A stretch of DNA of 64,000 bases from OFTM10 sp964196195. GTDB lineage: Bacteria > Actinomycetota > Acidimicrobiia > Acidimicrobiales > Aldehydirespiratoraceae. This document shows positions 1 through 9,086 of the stretch, piece after piece; position 1 is the first letter of the stretch; every line of letters begins with the position of its first letter. The position numbers and the translations under genes are program-made. Below the pieces are notes generated by a model. It made no database searches. It had not been told where the DNA came from and worked only from the letters and a program-made list of their open reading frames with translations. The stretch is from the NCBI GenBank assembly GCA_964196195.1, contig CAXMSE010000087.1:1-64000 (forward strand). The letters run 5' to 3'.

Positions 1-297
1 GCGATTGCGGCCTGGTCTTGGCCGGGCGGGCGATCTCTTTGGGGGACGGAGCCGTCAAACTGCCGGTGGGTGGTTTGTCCGGTGGAGGGGTACCCCTGCC
101 CGGTGGTTCGTCGTCGTGTGAGAGCTCGTTGGGGCGCCTGCTTGACGGGCAGTTGATCCCTCGCCGCCGATCGACATGGCACCGAAGATTCGGAGCGCCC
201 TAGCCCACAATAGGGGAAACCCCGGATTGTCCGGACCCTCACAAGTCGTGAGGGTGGACATATGCAGATCTCTTCACCTTCACGAAAGGCGATCGCC
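1..297. other. Left-edge stretch without a confident gene
   Basis: One reading frame on the plus strand is open from the window edge to a TAG at about 203 and could be the 3' end of a truncated gene. Its glycine- and serine-rich translation matches nothing I recognise, and its third codon positions are less GC-rich than in the real genes nearby, so I do not call it. The 3' part holds a short inverted repeat and the AAAGG-like ribosome binding site of the next gene. Confidence 0.3.
235..255. repeat. Perfect 8-bp inverted repeat
   Basis: ACCCTCAC and GTGAGGGT flank a 5-base loop. It lies about 45 bases upstream of the interrupted membrane protein gene. There is no T-run after it, so an operator or a small leader hairpin is as likely as a terminator. 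Confidence 0.4.
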
Positions 298-1182
298 ATG
301 AAGCGCTCTCCCTCGCTGTTTGTCATGGGGAAACGGCGTATCGCGAGTCTGGTCATCGTCGCCGGCGGTGCTGGGCTGCTGGTCGGTGGCACCCTGACAC
401 AGGTAAATGCCCCGTGGGAGTGGTATGGACCAACGTCGGTGTACGGGGTCGGTCACCTTATTCAGGCACTGAATCTGATTCTGCTCGGCCTCGCTGCCTG
501 GCACTTCGTGCGGTTCGGGCTGGGCAAGCTGGTCACTATCGGCCTGTTGGCATCTGGGGCTCTGGTGACCTGACTCTTCGAAGGTTTCGACGCGAGGTAC
601 TCCGGAGTTGAACTGGTCGGCTTCTGCTTGATATTCGCATCGGCAGTGGTGGTGCTCATCGGGGTGTTCTGGTCGAACGCCGCCGAGCGCCCAGACGGTT
701 ACTCCGGAGGACGAGCCGACCACCGTCTTCCCCTCATAGCCGGGGGATCCGTTATCGCTCTCGCACTTGTGGCGCTGATGTCGCAGTGGTTCGGGTCGAC
801 AGAGTCCGATCGGGGGACCTCGACGGCCGATCAGGGCCCCGCGCAGGACGAGTGGAGTATCGCCATCGACGCTGAGCGCGCTGGCCACCACGTCGTCTTC
901 ATGTTCAAGACATTCAGCCCTCTCGAAGAGGCCGAGGTGCAAGACTTGGGAGGGCAGCTGGTCTGGCCGGACACCGAAGTAGCGTTGTGCGCCGTTGAGA
1001 TCCAACTGGCCGGCGACGGATTCGTTCAGATCGGCGAATCCTTCCTCACCACGGAGGCGTGCGGCACCGAGACCAGGATGCGCCGAGCCTTCGACCACTT
1101 CGGGTTACCAGAAACCGCGTGCCTATTCGTCCGGGCACACGATGTTGACAACGAATACTGTGCGCCACTTGCGGTCGACTGA
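298..1182 (+). pseudogene. Membrane protein gene interrupted by an in-frame TGA
   Basis: The ATG at 298 follows an AAAGG element. The frame stops at TGA 571-573, yet the same frame stays open from 574 to the stop at 1182. Read through, it gives about 294 codons. There are four to five hydrophobic segments, with one on each side of the TGA (ending ...GALVT and resuming LFEGF...). A soluble C-terminal domain of roughly 120 residues follows. The second half has no convincing start of its own: the first candidate is TTG 628, inside a membrane segment. I read it as one gene with a nonsense mutation. A sequencing error or stop-codon readthrough would give the same picture. The family is not recognised. 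Confidence 0.6.
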
Positions 1183-1365
1183 CCCGGTGTTGGCGATACG
1201 ACGTCACCGAGTTTCGCGCACGACGACGACCGGGCTGGTCATCCTATGGGTGCTGGTCAGGGACGCCCATATCGTGGCGGCCTCAGTGCACCGGAAGTAG
1301 TGCAGAACGGCATGTATGCGTGGGTCGACTTGGACTTGCTGTCGTACGAGGGTCTGGCGGTCCGG

Positions 1366-2529
1366 CTAATAGCTTCGGGGAAGGCCCATCACGTTCTGGG
1401 CGATGTAGTTGAGGGTCATCTCCTGGCTCACCGGCGCGATGCGCTGGAGCCGCGCCTCTCGCCAGTAGCGCTCAACGTGATATTCGGTCGCGTAACCAAG
1501 CCCTCCAAGGGTCTGTACCGCGTGGTCAGCGGCGGAAAACGATGCCTCGGCGGCGAGGTACTTGGCAGTATTGGCATGCTCACCGCAGTCGAGTCCGTTG
1601 TCGTAACGCCAAGCTGCCACATGCATCATGTTCATTGCCGCGTGAAGGTCCATGTGGGCCTTGGCCAGTGGATGGGAGATCGCCTGATTGGCGCCGATCA
1701 GGCGTCCGAACACCTCTCTCTCGTTGGCGTAGGCCGTGGCTCGACGCAGGGCGGCTTCGCCGATGCCACACGCCATCGCCGCCAGCAGGATCCTTTCGGG
1801 ATTGAGTCCATGAAGGATGTGGTGAAAGCCGCGACCACGCTCGCCGATCATGCGCCACGACTCCACCGCCAGATCGTCATACGCCACCTCGCAGGAGGCG
1901 ACCGCGTTGCGTCCGAGCTTGGGAATGGGCACGATCTCGCAGTGCTCGGGGTCGAGATCGACGAGGAACAAGGTGAGTCCGTCGAATCCCTCGCCCGGGG
2001 TGCCGTCGGTGCGAGCCAGCAACAGGCAGACCTCCGATTCGAGGGCCTTGGTGGTCCAGATCTTGCGTCCGTTGATTATCCAACCGCCCATCCCGTCCTC
2101 GACCGCACGAGTGGTGATCCGGCTTGTGTCGGTGCCGGCATCGGGTTCGGTGACCCCGAAAGCGACATGAAGGTCGCCCACGGCCGCGCGCGGCAAGAAG
2201 GTGTCCTTGAGCTGATCATTGGCAAACTTCACCACGGGGTTGAGTCCGAACAAGGTGAGGTGCAGGGCACTCGAACCGTTCATCGCCGCACCGGAGGCGG
2301 CCACCCGATTGAGCACTAGGGCGGCCTCGGCGATCCCGCTGCCGCCGCCGCCGTACCGCTCGGGAATGGCGATGCCAACCCACCCGCCGGCCGCCATCTC
2401 GCGGTAGAAATCCCACGGAAACTCGTGGCGCTGATCGCGCTCGGACCAGTATGAATCATCGAATCGTGAGCAGAGCGCATCGACAGCTTCGACGATCAAC
2501 TCGTGGTCGGGATTCGGCGTGAAGTCCAT
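1366..2529 (-). CDS. Acyl-CoA dehydrogenase family flavoprotein
   Basis: This 387-residue protein has the usual acyl-CoA dehydrogenase layout: an N-terminal helical domain, a middle beta domain with the flavin motif TEPDAGTD (about residues 126-133), and a C-terminal helical domain with ANEREVFGR and QTLGGLGY. The family oxidises acyl-CoA thioesters with FAD and passes electrons to ETF. The segment that carries the catalytic glutamate in medium- and short-chain enzymes (IYEGT) reads IAPVS here. The base must therefore sit elsewhere, or the reaction differs, as in some family branches. The gene is divergent from the MFS gene at 2578, with 48 bases between the starts. The substrate cannot be told from sequence. 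Confidence 0.9.
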   Translation of the reverse strand: MDFTPNPDHELIVEAVDALCSRFDDSYWSERDQRHEFPWDFYREMAAGGWVGIAIPERYGGGGSGIAEAALVLNRVAASGAAMNGSSALHLTLFGLNPVVKFANDQLKDTFLPRAAVGDLHVAFGVTEPDAGTDTSRITTRAVEDGMGGWIINGRKIWTTKALESEVCLLLARTDGTPGEGFDGLTLFLVDLDPEHCEIVPIPKLGRNAVASCEVAYDDLAVESWRMIGERGRGFHHILHGLNPERILLAAMACGIGEAALRRATAYANEREVFGRLIGANQAISHPLAKAHMDLHAAMNMMHVAAWRYDNGLDCGEHANTAKYLAAEASFSAADHAVQTLGGLGYATEYHVERYWREARLQRIAPVSQEMTLNYIAQNVMGLPRSY

Positions 2530-2577
2530 GATGGCGATGATATGGCCTCACTGCCGACGACGGCCTAGGGTCCGACG

Positions 2578-3990
2578 ATGACCGATCTTCCCCCGGTCGG
2601 CCGGCAAGGCTGGCAGACCGTTGTGATCGCGTCGGTCGTGGTTTTTGTGGTGAGCATGGAGATCACGATCATCGCCCTCGCCTTTCCCGAAATCCGAGAG
2701 CGGTTTCCCGACGCCTCGGAATCCACCCTGTCGTGGATCATCACGGCCTACAGCATCGGTGTGGCGTCGCTGTTGCTGGTCGGTGGTTGGCTGGCCGAAC
2801 GGTACGGACTCCGCCGGGCCTTCATGGTTGGCATTGCCATTTTCGGGTTCGGGTCGTTGTTGTCGGGTGTTGCCCAGAGCCCAGAGTGGCTGATCGGCGC
2901 ACGCGTCATTCAGTCGGTCGGTGGGGCCCTGCAGTATCCGGCCGGCCTGGCGCTCGTTCTCGTGTCTGTTCCTCCCGCCCGCCATCAGCTCGCTCTGGGT
3001 ATCTGGGGCGCCACCGGTGCCCTGGCGGCCGCAGTCGGGCCCACCCTCGGCGCGTTGTTGGTGGACGGCTTCGGGTGGCGTGCGGTCTTCCTCATCAATG
3101 TCCCGATCGTGATCACAGCCCTGATCGTTGCGCCTCGATGGATGGCGGAGGGGCCAGCAACGTTGAGCGGATCGGGTGCGGATCTGGTCAGCGTGCCGCT
3201 CGCATCGCTCGGTATCGGGGCGATGATTCTGGGCGTGGTGCAGGGCGGGTCGTGGGGCTGGGCCTCTGGCTCGACGATTGGTGTGTTCGTTCTCGGGCTG
3301 GTGCTGGTGGCGGCGTTCGTACTCAGATCACAAAGGCACCCCGAGCCCTTGTTCGATCTTGGCCTGTTCAGGTTGAGGACTTTTACCGTGGCCAATATCG
3401 CCGCGGTGTTCTTCGTCATTGCCTTCTTCTCTTGGCTTGTCACGCTCCCCACTCTGCTCCAGGATCTTTGGGGCTGGTCGGTGCTGAAGACGGGCTTCGC
3501 CATCGCCCCGGGACCCTTCCTGTCGTTCCTGATCGCGCCCCAGGCAGGCCGACTTGCCGATCGCATCGGTAACCGTTCTCTGCTCATTGTCAGCGGGGTG
3601 TCGGGGGCCATCGGCCTGATCCTTCTCTCGTGGCAGATCGGTGTCGAGCCTCACTTCTGGACCGACCTTTTTGTGCCGAGCATGTTCATCGGAGTCTCGG
3701 CGGGAACGGGCTTCTCCCAGTTGGCCGGGGGCGCAATGCGCGACGTGCCGCCTGCTCGCTACGCGATGGCCGGAGCGGGGCGCACCACGATCTTCCAGCT
3801 GGCTGTCGCCATCGCTATCGCGGTGGGAGTGGCGGTGGTGGGCCGACCGGCCACGGCATCTGCGACACTCAATGCTTATGACGATGTTTGGCTTGTGGGT
3901 GCCGCCTGCTTCGTGGCCATGGCATGCTCTGTGGCGCTCTTCTATCCCAGCCGTAACCCCTTAGCCGAAATACAGAAGGATCCTCGATGA
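2578..3990 (+). CDS. MFS transporter, DHA2 (EmrB/QacA) type
   Basis: This 470-residue integral membrane protein has about 14 hydrophobic segments. The MFS motif GGWLAERYGLRR lies between TM2 and TM3, and the antiporter-type motif GATGALAAAVGPTLG is at about residue 143. The family exports drugs or metabolites using the proton gradient. Its stop overlaps the start of the molybdenum-hydroxylase FAD subunit by four bases (ATGA). It is therefore the first gene of that operon, and may move the substrate or product of the hydroxylase; that link is an inference from position. Confidence 0.88.
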   Translation: MTDLPPVGRQGWQTVVIASVVVFVVSMEITIIALAFPEIRERFPDASESTLSWIITAYSIGVASLLLVGGWLAERYGLRRAFMVGIAIFGFGSLLSGVAQSPEWLIGARVIQSVGGALQYPAGLALVLVSVPPARHQLALGIWGATGALAAAVGPTLGALLVDGFGWRAVFLINVPIVITALIVAPRWMAEGPATLSGSGADLVSVPLASLGIGAMILGVVQGGSWGWASGSTIGVFVLGLVLVAAFVLRSQRHPEPLFDLGLFRLRTFTVANIAAVFFVIAFFSWLVTLPTLLQDLWGWSVLKTGFAIAPGPFLSFLIAPQAGRLADRIGNRSLLIVSGVSGAIGLILLSWQIGVEPHFWTDLFVPSMFIGVSAGTGFSQLAGGAMRDVPPARYAMAGAGRTTIFQLAVAIAIAVGVAVVGRPATASATLNAYDDVWLVGAACFVAMACSVALFYPSRNPLAEIQKDPR

Positions 3991-4850
3991 GATACGCCGC
4001 ACCCACCAGTGTGGATGAGGCACGGTCGCTGTTGGTCGACAACCCGGGCTCTCGGGTTTTCGCCGGGGCCACCGACCTGATCCCCCAAATTCGAGCCGGT
4101 CGCCCCCAACCATCGGTGATGGTCGACCTCAAGCGAATCGAACGTCTCACCTCGGTGTCTCACGGCGACGGAGGATGGACCATAGGGGCCGCGACACCCA
4201 CGGCGGCACTCACCGCCGATGTGGATTTTGCCACCATGTTCCCGGGCCTGTCCGAAGCCAGTGGGCTAATCGGCTCCGACCAGATCCAGAACCGGTCCAG
4301 TTGGGGCGGCAATCTCTGCAACGCGTCACCGGCGGCGGATTCCGTGCCTGCGCTGGTGGCCAACGACGCCCGGGTGGTGATCGCCTCGGCTGGAGGCACC
4401 CGAACCGCCCCGGTCGACGAGATCATCACCGGTCCGGGTCAGACATCTCTCAGCGAGGGCGAGTTCATCATCGAATTCACGCTCGCCGACATGCCTGCCG
4501 GTGCATCCGACGCCTATCTGAGGATCATTCCTCGCACCGAGATGGACATAGCTGTCGTCGGCGCCGGGGTTCGGCTCACGATGGACGGCGATGCCGTCGC
4601 CGTGGCCAAAATCGTGCTGGGAGCGGTGGCCCCCACCGCGATCCGGGTCGTCGAGGCCGAAGCTGCGCTGGTGGGTAGCACCCTCGACGAAGCCACCCTC
4701 GCCCGGGTGGCCGAGGCGGCTTCGGCTGCCTGCAACCCGATCAACGACAAGCGCGGCACGATCGAATACCGACGCCAGGTCGCCGGTGTGATCACCAAGC
4801 GCGCCCTCGTGATCGCCGCCGACCGAGCTCAGAACGGGGCCACCTCATGA
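3987..4850 (+). CDS. Molybdenum hydroxylase, FAD-binding (CoxM-like) subunit
   Basis: This 287-residue protein belongs to the CO dehydrogenase flavoprotein/xanthine dehydrogenase FAD subunit family. The FAD-contact segments AGATDLIPQIRAG (about residue 27) and SWGGNLCNASPAADS (about residue 105) are clear. The subunit passes electrons from the 2Fe-2S subunit to an external acceptor. Start and stop each overlap the neighbouring genes by four bases, so the three subunits are translationally coupled. The gene order is medium-small-large subunit. Confidence 0.92.
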   Translation: MRYAAPTSVDEARSLLVDNPGSRVFAGATDLIPQIRAGRPQPSVMVDLKRIERLTSVSHGDGGWTIGAATPTAALTADVDFATMFPGLSEASGLIGSDQIQNRSSWGGNLCNASPAADSVPALVANDARVVIASAGGTRTAPVDEIITGPGQTSLSEGEFIIEFTLADMPAGASDAYLRIIPRTEMDIAVVGAGVRLTMDGDAVAVAKIVLGAVAPTAIRVVEAEAALVGSTLDEATLARVAEAASAACNPINDKRGTIEYRRQVAGVITKRALVIAADRAQNGATS

Positions 4851-5329
4851 ACCGCACCCATGTCAACTGCACGGTCAACGGTGACGACGTCGACTTCCTG
4901 GCCGCCGACGGCATATCGCTGTTGGATGCCCTACGAGACGAACTCGGCCTCACCGGAGCCAAGGAAGGGTGTGGCACCGGCGACTGCGGAGCCTGCTCGG
5001 TCCTGATCGACGGCAAGCTGAACTGTTCGTGTCTGGTACTCGCCCCCGAGGCCGAAGGCGCCGAGATCGTCACCGTGGAGGGCATCGCCGACGGCGACCG
5101 TCTCCACCCGCTCCAGCAGACCTTCCTCGAGGGTGCAGCACTCCAGTGCGGCATATGCACTCCCGGCGTCCTCGTGGCCGCGAAGGCCCTGCTCGACGCC
5201 AATCCCGACCCGACGGAGACCGAGATCCGATACGCATTGGCCGGCAATCTCTGCCGGTGCACGGGTTATGACAAGATCATCCGTTCCGTTCAGGAAGCCG
5301 CCGTTCAGCTGAGGGAGGCGACCCGATGA
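4847..5329 (+). CDS. Molybdenum hydroxylase, 2Fe-2S (CoxS-like) subunit
   Basis: This 160-residue protein has the two-cluster layout of the family. The N-terminal plant-ferredoxin type cluster is GCGTGDCGACSV plus a later cysteine. The C-terminal helical cluster domain has QCGICTPG and GNLCRCTGY. It relays electrons from the molybdenum site to FAD in the cytoplasmic complex. It overlaps both neighbours by four bases (ATGA). Length and cysteine spacing are normal. Confidence 0.94.
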   Translation: MNRTHVNCTVNGDDVDFLAADGISLLDALRDELGLTGAKEGCGTGDCGACSVLIDGKLNCSCLVLAPEAEGAEIVTVEGIADGDRLHPLQQTFLEGAALQCGICTPGVLVAAKALLDANPDPTETEIRYALAGNLCRCTGYDKIIRSVQEAAVQLREATR

Positions 5330-7548
5330 CCGCCACCGAAAACCGCCCGACCTACAAGTGGGTGGGCACCCGTCCCATCCGTCACGACGGCTACGACAAG
5401 GTCACCGGTAAGGCCCGGTTTGCAGCCGATCTCGATCTTCCGGGCCAGCTCCGCGCCGTGTACGTGCGCTCCCCCCACGCCCACGCCCGCATCATGTCGA
5501 TCGACACCGAAGCGGCCGAAGCGATGCCGGGAGTGAAGGCGGTGGTCACCGGTGCCGACTTCCCCGATCTCGGCGTCGCCGATCCTGAATACGACGTGTC
5601 GGTCAATGTCATGGCGCGCGACACCGTCTACTACCACGGTCATGCGGTGGCGGCGGTGGCGGCCACGAGCAGGGAGTTGGCTGCGGAAGCGGCCGCGGCG
5701 ATCGTTGTGGAGTACGAGGAGCTCCCGGCGGTGTTCACCATCGACGAAGCGATGGCCGAGGGTGCGCCCCTGGTCAACGAAAACAACTACACCAAGTTCA
5801 TCAAGGCCGATGAGCCGTCCAACCTCTCCACCATCACCAACCTGGAGCGGGGCGAGGTCGACGGTGCATTCGCGGCCGCCGATCTCGTGATCGAACGGGA
5901 GTTCACCACCTCTGCGGTGCATCAGGGCTACATCGAGCCCCACGCCTGTGTCGTCGACACCGGTGCCGATGGCAAGGCCAGCGTCTGGTGCTCGTCACAA
6001 GGGCACTTCAGGGTGCGCTCGTCCACTGCGGCGGTTCTGGGATGGGACGTATCTCGGGTGAAAGTGACCCCAGCCGAGATCGGTGGTGGCTTCGGTGGCA
6101 AGACCACCATCTACATCGAGCCGATCGCCGCTCGTCTTTCGGAAATGGCCGGGCGTCCGGTGAAGATCGTGATGACCCGCGACGAGGTGTTTCGCGCTAC
6201 CGGCCCCGCCCCCGCATCGAAGGTTCGAGTGAGGGTGGGGGCCACCAACGATGGCGAGCTCACCGCCCTCGAGGCATGGATGGCCTACAACGTCGGAGCA
6301 TTCGGCAACGTGGCAGGAATGGTGGGTGCCATGTCGGTTGCGTCCTACAAGTTCCCCAACCTCAAGCTCGAGGCCTACAGCGTCCTCACAAACCTGCCGA
6401 AGTCGGCTGCCTATCGCTCGCCTTCGGCTCCCCATGCCGCCTTCGCTATCGAGTCGGTGGTGGACGAGATCGCCCAGAAGCTCGACATCGATCCGATTGA
6501 GCTGAGACTGAAGAATGCTGCGGTGGAAGGCGACCTCACCGCGATGGGCATGCCTCATCCCCGAATTGGGTTCGTGGAGTGCCTCGAAGCGGTACGCGAG
6601 TCGGAGCACTACGGGTCGCCCGTGCCGGCTGGAGCCGGTCGCGGCATCGCTGCGGGTTTCTGGTTCAATATCGGCGAGCAGTCCAGTGCCACCGTGCACG
6701 TCAACGAGGACGGCACCGCCACGGTGATCACCGGCAGCCCCGACATCGGCGGCAGCAGGGCATCAATGGCTCTGATGGCAGCCGAGGAACTCGGGCTCGA
6801 CGTCCACAGCATCACTCCGCTGGTGGCCGACACCGAGTCGGTCGGGTTCACCGACACCACCGAGGGCAGCCGTACCACGTTCGCAACGGGCATGGCGGTG
6901 GTTCATGCCTGCCGCGAGCTGATCGACGACATGCGTTCGCGGGCGGCCACGATCCTGAGCGTCGATGTCGATGAGGTCGTGTGGGTCGACGGTGCCGCAG
7001 TGGCTGAGGGCAACGACCCGGTGCCGCTGGCTTCGATCGCGGCTCAGGCCAAGAGGACGGGTGGCCCGCTCACCGCGAGCGCCTCTCTCAACGCCGGCGG
7101 CGCGGGGCCTTCCTTCGCGGTGCATTGCTGTGATCTGTCGATCGATGAGGAAACCGGCCACACGACGGTGTTGCGCTACACCGCAGCCCAAGATGCCGGC
7201 ACGGCCATCCATCCGAGCTATGTGGAGGGCCAGTTGCAGGGTGGATCGGTGCAGGGGATCGGCTGGGCCCTCAACGAGGAGTACGTCTTCAACGACGACG
7301 GAAGTGTCGACAATCCCAGCTTCCTCGACTACCGGATCCCGGTGGCTTCGGATCTGCCGATGATCGAGACGATCATCGTCGAGGTACCCAACCCCAGCCA
7401 TCCCTACGGTGTGCGGGGGGTGGGGGAGACCGGGATCGTTCCGCCGATGGCGACGATTGCCAACGCGATCAGTCGGGCAGCGGGAATTCGGATGACAGCC
7501 CTGCCAATGTCGCCGCCCCACGTGCTCAGGGCGCTCAATGAGCGCTGA
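5326..7548 (+). CDS. Molybdenum hydroxylase, molybdopterin-binding (CoxL-like) subunit
   Basis: This 740-residue catalytic subunit belongs to the xanthine oxidase family. Cofactor-binding segments are visible: GGGFGGKTT (about residue 251), GQLQGGSVQGIGWA (about residue 636), and the late GVGETGIVPP carrying the family's active-site glutamate (about residue 704). The active-site loop reads AAYRSPSAP. That is neither the AYxCSFR of form I CO dehydrogenase nor the AYRGAGR of form II. It is therefore a hydroxylase of another, unidentified substrate, perhaps an N-heterocycle or aldehyde. The stop codon lies inside the first copy of a 25-base tandem repeat. Confidence 0.92.
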   Translation: MTATENRPTYKWVGTRPIRHDGYDKVTGKARFAADLDLPGQLRAVYVRSPHAHARIMSIDTEAAEAMPGVKAVVTGADFPDLGVADPEYDVSVNVMARDTVYYHGHAVAAVAATSRELAAEAAAAIVVEYEELPAVFTIDEAMAEGAPLVNENNYTKFIKADEPSNLSTITNLERGEVDGAFAAADLVIEREFTTSAVHQGYIEPHACVVDTGADGKASVWCSSQGHFRVRSSTAAVLGWDVSRVKVTPAEIGGGFGGKTTIYIEPIAARLSEMAGRPVKIVMTRDEVFRATGPAPASKVRVRVGATNDGELTALEAWMAYNVGAFGNVAGMVGAMSVASYKFPNLKLEAYSVLTNLPKSAAYRSPSAPHAAFAIESVVDEIAQKLDIDPIELRLKNAAVEGDLTAMGMPHPRIGFVECLEAVRESEHYGSPVPAGAGRGIAAGFWFNIGEQSSATVHVNEDGTATVITGSPDIGGSRASMALMAAEELGLDVHSITPLVADTESVGFTDTTEGSRTTFATGMAVVHACRELIDDMRSRAATILSVDVDEVVWVDGAAVAEGNDPVPLASIAAQAKRTGGPLTASASLNAGGAGPSFAVHCCDLSIDEETGHTTVLRYTAAQDAGTAIHPSYVEGQLQGGSVQGIGWALNEEYVFNDDGSVDNPSFLDYRIPVASDLPMIETIIVEVPNPSHPYGVRGVGETGIVPPMATIANAISRAAGIRMTALPMSPPHVLRALNER

Positions 7549-7599
7549 TGTGAGACGGCTCAATGAGCGCTGATGTGAGACGGCTCAACGAGCGCTGAT
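7533..7599. repeat. 25-bp tandem repeat spanning a stop codon
   Basis: Two exact 25-base copies (7533-7557 and 7558-7582) are followed by 17 bases of a third copy with one T-to-C change. The first copy contains the last codons and TGA of the molybdenum subunit (LNER-stop). Each later copy therefore repeats the same peptide end and stop downstream of the gene. The array fills the gap before the MoaD-like gene. Confidence 0.95.
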
Positions 7600-7603
7600 T
7601 GTC

Positions 7604-7849
7604 TTGCCTGTTGTCCACCTCATGACCGATCATCGTCGGTTCACCGACGGCGAGGCGGTCATCGAGGTGGACGGCGCGACGGTCGGTGCTGTGATCGCCG
7701 AACTGGAGCGCCGCTACCCGGGCCTCGGGGAACTGCTCACCGATGGGGCGTCGGCGGGGATCAATGGTGAGATCCACGCCGAGCCGGAGTTCATGACGGT
7801 GACACCGGATACCGACATCTATTTCGTGGCACCGCTAGCGGGTGGCTGA
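7604..7849 (+). CDS. MoaD/ThiS-family small sulfur carrier protein
   Basis: This 81-residue protein ends in the conserved Gly-Gly of ubiquitin-like sulfur carriers (...APLAGG). It has the expected beta-grasp pattern, including FVAPLAGG at the end. MoaD donates sulfur during molybdopterin synthesis, which fits its place behind a molybdenum hydroxylase. A role for other sulfur-bearing products is possible. The listed start is TTG; ATG 7622 is an alternative that removes six residues. The stop overlaps the GTG of the next gene. Confidence 0.75.
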   Translation: MPVVHLMTDHRRFTDGEAVIEVDGATVGAVIAELERRYPGLGELLTDGASAGINGEIHAEPEFMTVTPDTDIYFVAPLAGG

Positions 7850-9086
7850 CCGCAGCGGTTCAGACGTCGATGCCTACGAGCTGGAGTGGCTCGAAGAGCC
7901 GCCGACGGCCCTTTCGGGCGCGGCCCCCGAGCCCCGTGGTGGTGGCCGGGTGCGGCGCTTCGGGCCGGCGATGACCCTGCTGGGAGCAGGGATCATGGGG
8001 CTGATCTTCTCGGTCCCTTGGGTTACGGGGGGCGACGACGGAGCGGTCGGCGGACCGACGTCTCCGCCGGTCGCCTCGGCCGAGGTCGAGGTTGGGGCCC
8101 AGGCGGTCGACGCGAGCAAGGTTTCATCGATCGACATCGCCGCCGCTCTAGCCGGTGTCAGAGAGGCCGATTTCAACCGGGTCTATGTGGAGACGAGCAT
8201 CTCGGATGAGGGTGTGGAGCTCTTCGGTCACTACGGCAATGTTGGTGGCCTCGAAGGTGGATTCCGACTCGCCTATATCGGCGCCGACGGACACCCGATC
8301 GTGATCGACACCGGTTCCGGTGAGATCCACTCCATCACGCGCGAGGAGAGGGCCACGACCACCGACGGACTCGCTCTCCTCCACGACGACACCGGAATGT
8401 TGGGAATAGATGCCGACGACATCGGAACTGTCTGGCGAATCGCCGACGATGCCACGGTGATAGCTGATGCCACGGGGGGTCTCACTGCCATCGTTGTCGA
8501 CGACCGGGGAGCACGATCAGTGGGCCCGTTTGTGCTGGGCGCAGTCACAGCGTTCAGTCCGGTGCCGGACTCGTCGAGACTCGCGGCAATCCCCGGCGTG
8601 GGGGTGTTCGTGACTCCCCAGAGCGGCGGCACCTACGAGGTGAGCGCCAACGACCGGACCCTGCTCACGCCCTCGAGAATGCGATCGGCGGTCAGCGGCC
8701 ACTACCTCGAGCGGCGCCGGATCGACGGGGGGTCTGTCGACGTGGTGGTCGACCAGGCCACAGGAGAGGAACGAATCCTCGACCCCGACCTCGTCGACCT
8801 GGGTGGTGACCTGCTGTTGAGTCCCGATGGACGCTGGGTGTTCATCGCCGATGCCGGAGATGGCACGTCCGTCTTCTATGACACTGAGACCCACACCACC
8901 GTCGGGTTCCAAGCTCGACCCGGACGCTCCACCGCGGTGTGGGCGCCGGACTCGTCCTACCTCGCCAGCGTTGATTCTAAATGGGGTCGCATCTGGGTCG
9001 AGTTCACCGATGGGCGAAGCGGTGCCATCGCGCTTGGTCTAATCGATATTCCGGGCCTCGAATCCACCGAGCTGAGGATCTTCTGA
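7842..9086 (+). CDS. Membrane-anchored protein with beta-propeller-like repeats
   Basis: This 414-residue protein starts with GTG inside the end of the MoaD-like gene. A proline-rich N-terminal tail is followed by one membrane segment at about residues 43-63. After it comes a long extracytoplasmic domain with repeated short beta-strand patterns, such as LLSPDGRWVFIAD and TAVWAPDSSYLASV, which resemble TolB or WD-type propeller blades. No enzyme motif is visible. Its 3' end overlaps the convergent MFS gene by 48 bases. The function is unknown. Confidence 0.7.
   Translation: MADRSGSDVDAYELEWLEEPPTALSGAAPEPRGGGRVRRFGPAMTLLGAGIMGLIFSVPWVTGGDDGAVGGPTSPPVASAEVEVGAQAVDASKVSSIDIAAALAGVREADFNRVYVETSISDEGVELFGHYGNVGGLEGGFRLAYIGADGHPIVIDTGSGEIHSITREERATTTDGLALLHDDTGMLGIDADDIGTVWRIADDATVIADATGGLTAIVVDDRGARSVGPFVLGAVTAFSPVPDSSRLAAIPGVGVFVTPQSGGTYEVSANDRTLLTPSRMRSAVSGHYLERRRIDGGSVDVVVDQATGEERILDPDLVDLGGDLLLSPDGRWVFIADAGDGTSVFYDTETHTTVGFQARPGRSTAVWAPDSSYLASVDSKWGRIWVEFTDGRSGAIALGLIDIPGLESTELRIF

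Noticed and set aside
18..203. Possible truncated gene open to the left window edge
   Set aside because: It has no recognisable protein sequence and weak codon bias; only 200 bases are visible.
1246..2319. 357-codon plus-strand open frame
   Set aside because: It is antisense to the acyl-CoA dehydrogenase, and its composition (histidine, glycine, valine rich) is typical of a shadow frame.
5326..7548. Aerobic CO dehydrogenase (CoxMSL)
   Set aside because: The active-site loop is AAYRSPSAP, not AYxCSFR (form I) or AYRGAGR (form II), so CO oxidation is not supported.
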